Of a DNA stretch of 7,764 bases, positions 1 through 4,417 are shown one piece after another; the first letter of the stretch is position 1; every line of letters starts with the position of its first letter. The notes beneath the pieces were generated by a model. It was not told the DNA's origin, ran no database searches, and saw nothing but the letters and a program-made list of their open reading frames with translations. Source of the stretch: Clostridiales bacterium (GTDB taxonomy: Bacteria > Bacillota > Clostridia > Oscillospirales > Ruminococcaceae); contig JAAZIT010000391.1 in the NCBI GenBank assembly GCA_012800685.1, positions 1 through 7,764 on the forward strand. Reading direction: 5' to 3'. Made by a program: the position numbers and the translations under genes.

Positions 1-103
1 AAAATCACAGGGAACAAAGCTTCTTCGTGATAACGTATCAGAGCTAGTTCAACAGGGTACTTCATCAATGGATGAGCTAGTACGTGTATCCTTTGCAGTA
101 TAA
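1..103 (+). CDS. pilB: PilB/GspE-type pilus extension ATPase, C-terminal end only
   Basis: Partial gene cut by the left edge. The last 33 codons (frame starting at base 2) end at TAA 101-103. The residues read GTKLLRDNVSELVQQGTSSM followed by DELVRVSFAV. This matches the usual tail of PilB/GspE secretion ATPases, where a G-x-x-x-LR segment is followed by a helix, a 'G-(I/T)-T/S-S/T' turn and 'EELxRV'. PilB drives pilin polymerisation from the cytoplasmic face of the membrane. The next gene, pilT, starts 81 bases downstream with no terminator between, so the two are probably co-transcribed. Only the tail is visible, so another GspE-family member is possible, but the pilT and pilA neighbours favour PilB. 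Confidence 0.8.
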   Translation, partial: KSQGTKLLRDNVSELVQQGTSSMDELVRVSFAV

Positions 104-184
104 ATTTGAGATATATATTCATATAATTAAATAGTAATTTAGGAAGTAAGAAAATATAATGTAAAAAACAGGAGGGCTTTTACT

Positions 185-1255
185 ATGCCAGAGGTATCTA
201 TTGGAAGACTGCTCGACGAAGCAAGAGCGCTAGGTTGTTCAGACCTGCACTTTACAGTTGGAATTCCACCAATTGTAAGACAGGGAGGTAACCTAAGAAG
301 AATGTCCCAATATGGTGACATGACAGAAGTTGATATCCTAAGAGTATGTGAAGACATGTGTAATGAGAGACAGCAAAAAAGTATCAAGGACCATATTGAT
401 ACCGACTTTACATATGTTTCTGCAAGAGGATTTAGACATAGAGTTAACGTATATCGTCAAAGAGGAAATACTGCAATGGCAATTCGTCTTTTGAGAAATG
501 ATATACCAACACTTGCTGATTTAAACCTGCCACCGGTTCTCGCTGACTTTTCACTAAGACCAAGAGGGCTTGTTCTGGTAACAGGACCTACAGGTTCGGG
601 TAAATCAACAACCCTAGCGGCTATGATTGACCATATTAACCTAAATAAATCATCTCATATTATTACAATTGAAGACCCTATTGAGTATATGCATTCTCAT
701 AAACGTTCAATGATAAACCAACGTGAGGTTGGACAAGACGTAGGGGGATTTGCACTAGCACTCCGTGCTGCACTCCGTGAAGACCCTGATATAATTCTCG
801 TAGGAGAGATGCGTGACTTTGAGACAATTAATGCTGCTGTAACAGCGGCTGAAACAGGGCATCTTGTTATGAGTACACTTCATACAACTGATGCCGCTTC
901 AACAATTGACCGTATCATTGACGTATTTCCTGCTCATCAACAGCGTCAGATTAGAACACAGCTTGCTTCTGTTCTTGTAGGTATTTGTACACAAACACTT
1001 TGCCCAACTTTAGATGGACTAAATCGAATTGCTTGCTGTGAAATACTAAATGCAACCGACTCAATAAAAGCCATGATTCGTGATGATAAGGTTCATCTAA
1101 TCAACTCTGCAATGCAAACTGGTAAACAGTTTGGAATGCGAACACTTGATAATGAGCTTGCAAAGCTAGTTAAAAACAGAACAATTTCAATGGAAGTTGC
1201 TCTTGATAAATGTATTAACGGACAGGAACTAAAGAGATTTATTAACATGACTTAG
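185..1255 (+). CDS. pilT: Type IV pilus retraction ATPase PilT
   Basis: A complete 356-residue protein, the usual size for PilT. Visible motifs in order are Walker A GPTGSGKS (134-141), the Asp box with IEDPIEY (E163, D164, E167), Walker B IILVGEMRD (203-211, E208) and the His box TGHLVMSTLHT (224-234, H226 and H233). A PilT-type C-terminal motif follows at 293-300, SIKAMIRD, equivalent to AIRNLIRE and needed for retraction in studied PilT proteins. The N-terminal PAS-like half begins with LLDEARALGCSDLHFTVG, typical of PilT. The protein is expected to form a cytoplasmic hexamer that depolymerises the pilus and so powers twitching or DNA uptake. The start at 185 is set by CAGGAGGG at 169-176, 8 bases upstream. 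It lies 81 bases after the pilB stop. No strong terminator follows the stop, so some read-through towards pilA is possible. The retraction motif argues for PilT rather than a second PilB. Confidence 0.95.
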   Translation: MPEVSIGRLLDEARALGCSDLHFTVGIPPIVRQGGNLRRMSQYGDMTEVDILRVCEDMCNERQQKSIKDHIDTDFTYVSARGFRHRVNVYRQRGNTAMAIRLLRNDIPTLADLNLPPVLADFSLRPRGLVLVTGPTGSGKSTTLAAMIDHINLNKSSHIITIEDPIEYMHSHKRSMINQREVGQDVGGFALALRAALREDPDIILVGEMRDFETINAAVTAAETGHLVMSTLHTTDAASTIDRIIDVFPAHQQRQIRTQLASVLVGICTQTLCPTLDGLNRIACCEILNATDSIKAMIRDDKVHLINSAMQTGKQFGMRTLDNELAKLVKNRTISMEVALDKCINGQELKRFINMT

Positions 1256-1614
1256 ATTTTTAAAAGGCGATGAAAAGCCTATGTGGAGGAGAACTAGTTT
1301 ATGCTAGTATTCAATCCACAAAAATAAAGAATGGGTTTTGTGCAATGTAACCAAACATTAAATCGTAGACTTGATTAGTATATTTACTCAAATAAGTACT
1401 AGTTAATAATTTAACAATAGATAAATAAGAAAAAACTTTTAACTTTTAATGTCAAAACATAACAAGCACAAATTTGGTATACGATTACATACTAAAAACA
1501 GTATTAAATTGTAAATACTTTATGCATACTGCTCAAAAACTTTCAAAAAACCCATACCTAAACTATTAAATAAACAGAAATAGTTACATAATGGTTACAA
1601 CGCAATAAATTATA
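1256..1614. other. AT-rich intergenic gap between pilT and the pilA promoter
   Basis: I see no credible gene here: all six frames are broken by stops. A hairpin pairs TGTGGA 1282-1287 with TCCACA 1315-1320, with an inner ACTAG/CTAGT stem (1293-1297 with 1304-1308). Inside it GGAGGA (1285-1290) sits 10 bases before an ATG opening an 8-codon frame (1301-1327, MLVFNPQK). Weaker AT-rich hairpins lie at 1376-1401 (TAGTATATTT against AAATA and TACTA, with a 2-base bulge) and 1500-1519 (AGTATT/AATACT). ATGGGTTTT 1331-1339 could pair with AAAACCCAT 1547-1555. In DNA this AT-rich such pairings can arise by chance, so no RNA gene is called. Confidence 0.5.
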
Positions 1615-1643
1615 TTGACATCTGACTTAGAATGTAATATAAT
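1615..1643 (+). promoter_or_regulatory. Sigma-A-type promoter of pilA
   Basis: A perfect consensus promoter: TTGACA at 1615-1620, a 17-base spacer, and TATAAT at 1638-1643. Transcription should start near 1650, giving a leader of about 188 bases before the pilA ATG. A perfect promoter private to pilA fits the need for far more pilin than assembly ATPase. It also suggests that control is exerted in the leader rather than at initiation. Housekeeping sigma use is inferred from the match. Confidence 0.88.
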
Positions 1644-1649
1644 GATGAT

Positions 1650-1837
1650 ACGGCAAATAGACTTAAAAAATTGAATTATGTGTTAATGCTTTACTTGGGC
1701 AAAGAGTTTGGTCACGCTAAACAAATCGACCAAAAACAAATTGAGTTAATAGATAATTCACATATTAGTGGAAAAGCGTACCAGCTTTTGCTGGTGCTTT
1801 TTAATAACAATATTTTTATTTTATGGAGGGATTTTTA
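1650..1837 (+). promoter_or_regulatory. Structured pilA 5' leader, candidate riboswitch or attenuator
   Basis: This untranslated leader has the layout of a transcription-control element. TGAATTAT 1672-1679 pairs perfectly with ATAATTCA 1753-1760, a closing helix. Inside it TTTGGTC 1707-1713 pairs perfectly with GACCAAA 1728-1734 around a 14-base loop, and a weak CTTT/AAAG pair lies at 1689-1704. A terminator-like hairpin follows at 1772-1801. A competing pairing also exists: TTGGT(C)ACGC 1708-1717 with GCGTACCAG 1776-1784, nine pairs with one bulged C and one G-U. This cannot coexist with the inner hairpin or the terminator. Clostridial pilin operons can be switched by c-di-GMP (class II in C. 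difficile). I do not see the conserved core of class I (ACGCAAAGC) or class II (GCAC...GUGCAACCGACC) here, so the ligand, if any, is unknown. Confidence 0.55.
1772..1802 (+). terminator. Terminator-like hairpin in the pilA leader
   Basis: AAAAGC 1772-1777, a GT bulge, then ACCAGC 1780-1785 pair with GCTGGT 1790-1795 and GCTTTT 1796-1801 around a TTTT loop. The 3' arm runs into a short T tract (1798-1802), with further T-rich runs to 1822. It stands about 130 bases after the predicted start site and 23 bases before the pilA ribosome-binding site, so full termination would silence pilA. It is best read as conditional. The odd GT bulge becomes paired in the alternative structure with 1708-1717. 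Confidence 0.65.
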
Positions 1838-2311
1838 ATGAAGAAAAATCAAAAGGGTTTTACCCTAGTTGAGCTTATCGTTGTTATTGCTATCATCGGT
1901 ATCCTCGCAGCTATCCTTGCACCTAACCTAGTTAAGTACATCAAGGATGCTAAGTTAACAACAGCTAATACAAACGCTCAGAGTGTTTTTACTGCAGCAG
2001 AGAGTTTTGCAACAGCGTCAATCACCGCAGGTAAGCAAATGACATCAAGTACTTATAGTGGAAAAGTTACATCAGCTGACGCTGCATCAGAAGCAACACC
2101 GGATGGTGAAGAATCCTCACTTAAAATTGCTATTGCTGAAGCTCTAGGTGATAAGGGTGTGGATTCTGTATGGACGGTTAAAATTGACGCTAAGGGATTC
2201 CCAACAGAAGCTAAGTATGCTAAGGCAGCGGGCGATATCTATGTAGGTTGTCATCCAAAGGAAAATACTTCGACTACTACTGGTGGAATTATTCTAACGC
2301 CGCAAAGTTGA
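1838..2311 (+). CDS. pilA: Type IV major pilin (type IV prepilin)
   Basis: A prepilin of 157 residues. The leader peptide is MKKNQKG (1-7), cut by prepilin peptidase after G7. The mature protein would begin with methylated F8 and carry the conserved Glu at +5 (FTLVE, E12). A hydrophobic helix follows to about residue 35 (LIVVIAIIGILAAILAPNLV), which anchors the subunit in the membrane and packs in the fibre core. The rest is a small Ala/Thr/Ser-rich head with one Cys (C138) and so no internal disulfide. An in-frame ATG exists at 1823, but the ATG at 1838 is chosen: GGAGGG 1825-1830 lies 7 bases upstream of it and it gives the normal short leader. The gene has its own promoter and structured leader and ends at a strong terminator. 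Its abundance-type promoter suggests the major pilin; a minor pilin or pseudopilin is possible. Confidence 0.92.
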   Translation: MKKNQKGFTLVELIVVIAIIGILAAILAPNLVKYIKDAKLTTANTNAQSVFTAAESFATASITAGKQMTSSTYSGKVTSADAASEATPDGEESSLKIAIAEALGDKGVDSVWTVKIDAKGFPTEAKYAKAAGDIYVGCHPKENTSTTTGGIILTPQS

Positions 2312-2327
2312 TTATTATTTCATAATC

Positions 2328-2365
2328 AAAAAGCTGGTAACATTAATTTGTTACCAGCTTTTTTT
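2328..2365 (+). terminator. Intrinsic terminator of pilA
   Basis: A 15-bp perfect stem: AAAAAGCTGGTAACA 2328-2342 with its complement 2349-2363, a 6-base loop (TTAATT) and a run of seven T (2359-2365). It starts 17 bases after the pilA stop. The A/T arms make it usable in both directions. Confidence 0.95.
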
Positions 2366-2516
2366 GTGAATTTGTGTCGAGGGACATATAACCTAGAAGT
2401 AAATGCTAAGGGTTTTTCCAGTACAAGTGGGATTTAAAGCTAGTGCAACAGATAATTATTTTGGTGGATTTCTAAAGGAGTATGTGGAAGTTTGGCGACA
2501 ACTCATTCTAAGATAA
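2366..2516 (+). pseudogene. Frameshifted 3' fragment of a second pilin gene
   Basis: No intact gene is here, but two joined frames resemble the PilA C-terminus. One frame reads YNLEVNAKGFSSTSG (about 2387-2431). After dropping one G in the GGG at 2429-2431, the next frame reads FKASATDNYFGGFLKE and runs on to TAA 2514-2516. Against PilA residues WTVKIDAKGFPTEAKY and AKAAGDIYVGCHPKE, I count 11 identities over the 26 aligned positions from N/D-AKGF to KE, with no gaps. The fragment has no start codon, leader peptide, promoter or ribosome-binding site. It begins directly after the pilA terminator and is followed by its own similar terminator. The simplest reading is the decayed tail of a tandem pilin copy. 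A promoterless sequence store for pilin variation is a far less likely alternative. Confidence 0.65.
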
Positions 2517-2543
2517 ACTTATAAAAATGATTTTAATACAAAT

Positions 2544-2578
2544 AAAAACTGGTAGCAATTATATGCTACCAGTTTTTT
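2544..2578. terminator. Two-way terminator between the pilin fragment and the lipoprotein gene
   Basis: A 14-bp perfect stem: AAAAACTGGTAGCA 2544-2557 with its complement 2564-2577, loop ATTATA, and A and T tracts on both sides. On the minus strand it lies 8 bases after the lipoprotein stop (2586) and should end that transcript. On the plus strand it backs up the pilA terminator, whose stem it closely resembles. Confidence 0.93.
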
Positions 2579-2585
2579 AAATTTA

Positions 2586-4007
2586 TTAAGAATCTTTTGC
2601 CATAAAGTTTGAGAAAGTATTATTAAACTCATCAAGCTCTGATTGTATCTTATTTGAATAAGATGCTCTAAGCTGTGTCCATGTGAACTGGGCACCAGAG
2701 TCAACATCAGCTTTTAAAACAGATGAATACATATAAGCCACGATAGCTTCTTTGCTGTCATTTGTTGCTGCGTCATCATTTGATAAATCTGATGATATAC
2801 CATAACCAGGGTCGTTAAGTCTTACAAACTTATTAGAAACAACTTCGTTAAATGCCATGTTGTAAGCTTCTTCACTCCAGTTTGGATTTTCAACCTTGAA
2901 TTTTTCTTTGGTTAAAGCTTTATATTCTTCTTGAGTGTTAACAATCTTAGCGCATTCAAACCAGCATTTCATTGCGTCAGATTTAGTTGAGCCCTTAACC
3001 CACATATAAGCCGTTACGTCAAGAGAAACATAATAATCATCGCTGTTAGGGTCCTTTGGAATAGGAACTACAACCCAGTTATCACCTTCCTTTGGTGAAT
3101 GTGAACCTGTTGAAGCCCATGAACCCATTGCGTAGAAAAGAACATTCTTCTGAAATGCATCACTTGCTTGACCAACCCAATCAGGATAGTAAAGGTTGTT
3201 TTTGCCTATTTCGTAGAGGTAGTTTGCAGCTCTCTCTAAATCGGCGTCATTTAGATTTGATGAATACTTTTTAGATGCATCATCATAGGTAATAAGTGTT
3301 TTTCCTGTTGAGTGGAAAATAAATGGTTGGAACCAACCGTTTATTCCGTAGTTTAGATTTTCAGCAGAACCTGCCGCAGACCATTCCTTCATGATTGACA
3401 TCATAGCATCCCAGTCCCACTTACCTTCGAGGTAAAGTTGGTATGGATCATCAAGGCCGTTATTGTCAATGTTGTTCTGGTCATAAGTAATAACTGACAA
3501 TGCGCCGAAATCAACTGGTGCAACATAGTGCTTTCCATTAATTGCATACTGCTCTGAAGTTTCCTTGACATCAGCCCATAGACCTGAGTCAAAATCAACA
3601 ATTGAATCGATTGGCTGGAACATTCCTTGAACAACGTTACAAGGGAATGACATTTTTTGCTCATAGAAGAACATGTCTGGTGCGGTTCCCCCAAGAACTT
3701 GCTCAGCTAGAGCATCGTATTTTTTCAATGAGGTTGTTCTTTTGTATTCGATTGTACCACCCTTTTGTTCAAAAAGCTGAAGATCGGCACGTTTTTCAGG
3801 TGTGCCTGCACCAGGGTTAATGTCGAAATAAGATAACAATACAATGTTTTTATCTGCATCATCAGGGATTGCAGAAATATCTTCAGTATCTGGTACTTCG
3901 ATAACTGGTTCATAAGAGCTGTTGTTGCCGTCCTTGCTACAACCTACTGTGCTAAATGCACAAGCAACAGCCAATAGCGCAGCAAGTATTTTTTTAGTTG
4001 TTTTCAT
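2586..4007 (-). CDS. ABC transporter sugar-binding lipoprotein (family 1 extracellular solute-binding protein)
   Basis: A complete 473-residue lipoprotein. MKTTKK is followed by a hydrophobic stretch and the lipobox TVGC; C23 would be lipidated, fixing the protein to the outer face of the membrane. An acidic Asn/Ser/Asp linker (24-53) leads into the binding fold (LLSYFDINPG at 57-66, APDMFFYE at 109-116). The Trp- and Tyr-rich body (YLEGKWDWDAMMSIMKEW, the DYYVSLDVTAYMWV region) is typical of carbohydrate-binding members. The fold would capture an oligosaccharide and deliver it to ABC permeases. The start at 4007 is preferred over an in-frame ATG at 4034: AAAGGAGG (4013-4020) lies 5 bases before it, and it begins a proper signal peptide. 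The gene stands alone, with its own promoter and terminator and no permease gene beside it. Divergence from a glycoside hydrolase suggests a shared sugar substrate, whose identity is unknown. Confidence 0.9.
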   Translation of the reverse strand: MKTTKKILAALLAVACAFSTVGCSKDGNNSSYEPVIEVPDTEDISAIPDDADKNIVLLSYFDINPGAGTPEKRADLQLFEQKGGTIEYKRTTSLKKYDALAEQVLGGTAPDMFFYEQKMSFPCNVVQGMFQPIDSIVDFDSGLWADVKETSEQYAINGKHYVAPVDFGALSVITYDQNNIDNNGLDDPYQLYLEGKWDWDAMMSIMKEWSAAGSAENLNYGINGWFQPFIFHSTGKTLITYDDASKKYSSNLNDADLERAANYLYEIGKNNLYYPDWVGQASDAFQKNVLFYAMGSWASTGSHSPKEGDNWVVVPIPKDPNSDDYYVSLDVTAYMWVKGSTKSDAMKCWFECAKIVNTQEEYKALTKEKFKVENPNWSEEAYNMAFNEVVSNKFVRLNDPGYGISSDLSNDDAATNDSKEAIVAYMYSSVLKADVDSGAQFTWTQLRASYSNKIQSELDEFNNTFSNFMAKDS

Positions 4008-4048
4008 ATTTTCCTCCTTTAATATAATTATCATAAAATATAATTCTT

Positions 4049-4071
4049 TGTGATACTATATTTATACCACA
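4049..4071. promoter_or_regulatory. Imperfect palindrome over the lipoprotein -10 box, possible operator
   Basis: TGTGATAC at one end and ATACCACA at the other form a dyad, TGTGRTA-N9-TAYCACA, over 23 bases. It covers the -10 box and the predicted start site of the minus-strand promoter, where a bound repressor would block transcription. Spacing and symmetry resemble a LacI- or GntR-type site only loosely, and no regulator gene is in the window. Confidence 0.4.
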
Positions 4072-4089
4072 TAATGTAATCGTTGTCAA
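4061..4089 (-). promoter_or_regulatory. Promoter of the sugar-binding lipoprotein gene
   Basis: Read on the minus strand: TTGACA at 4089-4084, a 17-base spacer, and TATAAA at 4066-4061 with an extended TGG just before it. Transcription should start near 4054, giving a leader of about 47 bases before the ATG at 4007. Confidence 0.8.
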
Positions 4090-4163
4090 TAGGTTTTTGT
4101 TAGTTGTAACCAGTTTGTAGATTTTGTTTTCAGCATTAATATGAAACCTATACAAAAAGAAAG

Positions 4164-4180
4164 GGTGAAATTTGGTGAAA
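4164..4180. repeat. Tandem GGTGAAA pair in the divergent spacer
   Basis: GGTGAAA occurs at 4164-4170 and again at 4174-4180, a 10-base period that would place both on the same face of the helix. It lies between the two divergent promoters, upstream of both. It could be an activator site or chance; nothing else here decides. Confidence 0.25.
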
Positions 4181-4285
4181 CTGATAGTAATATGGATTTT
4201 TAAAGATTATACATAAAAATTACATTGAAAATTGCATATGATATGCATTCAAATTATTTAGTTTCATAATCTAACATAGTTTAAT

Positions 4286-4302
4286 ATTATTATGATAATA
4301 AT
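4286..4302. promoter_or_regulatory. 17-bp perfect palindrome upstream of the hydrolase promoter
   Basis: ATTATTAT-G-ATAATAAT is perfectly symmetrical. It ends 37 bases before the -35 box of the hydrolase promoter, a usual place for an activator. All bases but the centre are A or T in an AT-rich spacer, so chance symmetry is a real possibility. Confidence 0.3.
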
Positions 4303-4339
4303 TTAGCTTTTTATACTTGTTGATATGAATATTATATGA

Positions 4340-4368
4340 TTGACTAAGCTGAATCCTAAGTATATAAT
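4340..4368 (+). promoter_or_regulatory. Promoter of the family 2 glycoside hydrolase gene
   Basis: TTGACT at 4340-4345, a 17-base spacer and a perfect TATAAT at 4363-4368. Transcription should start near 4375, about 43 bases before the ATG at 4418. Confidence 0.82.
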
Positions 4369-4417
4369 AAAGACAAGAAAGTAAAAAATTAATTTATGTA
4401 TTTGAAAGGAAAATTAT

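Noticed and set aside
106..160. Possible promoter between pilB and pilT (TTGAGA 106-111, TATAAT at 122-127 or 155-160)
   Set aside because: The first -10 is only 10 bases from the -35-like box and the second has no -35 at 17 bases; the short spacer suggests co-transcription with pilB.
139..387. Minus-strand 82-residue open frame over the start of pilT
   Set aside because: Shadow of pilT: it has no ribosome-binding site and a composition set by the opposite strand, while pilT carries every family motif.
1650..1760. Standard c-di-GMP class I or II riboswitch in the pilA leader
   Set aside because: GGCAAA near 1652 and TTGGGCA with CGACC recall parts of these classes, but the conserved ACGCAAAGC (class I) and GUGCAACCGACC (class II) cores are missing, so neither family name is assigned.
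1823..1837. Upstream in-frame ATG that would extend PilA by five residues
   Set aside because: It overlaps the GGAGGG ribosome-binding site and gives an unusual leader; the ATG at 1838 has ideal spacing and a standard MKKNQKG leader.
2519..2707. Minus-strand 62-residue open frame across the terminator and the end of the lipoprotein gene
   Set aside because: It overlaps the lipoprotein gene in another frame and runs through a strong terminator stem.
3092..3913. Several open frames of 60-97 residues on both strands inside the lipoprotein gene
   Set aside because: They overlap a well-supported lipoprotein gene, lack ribosome-binding sites and show no recognisable domain.
4141..4203. 20-codon plus-strand frame in the divergent spacer
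   Set aside because: No ribosome-binding site, no matching promoter, and a length expected by chance.
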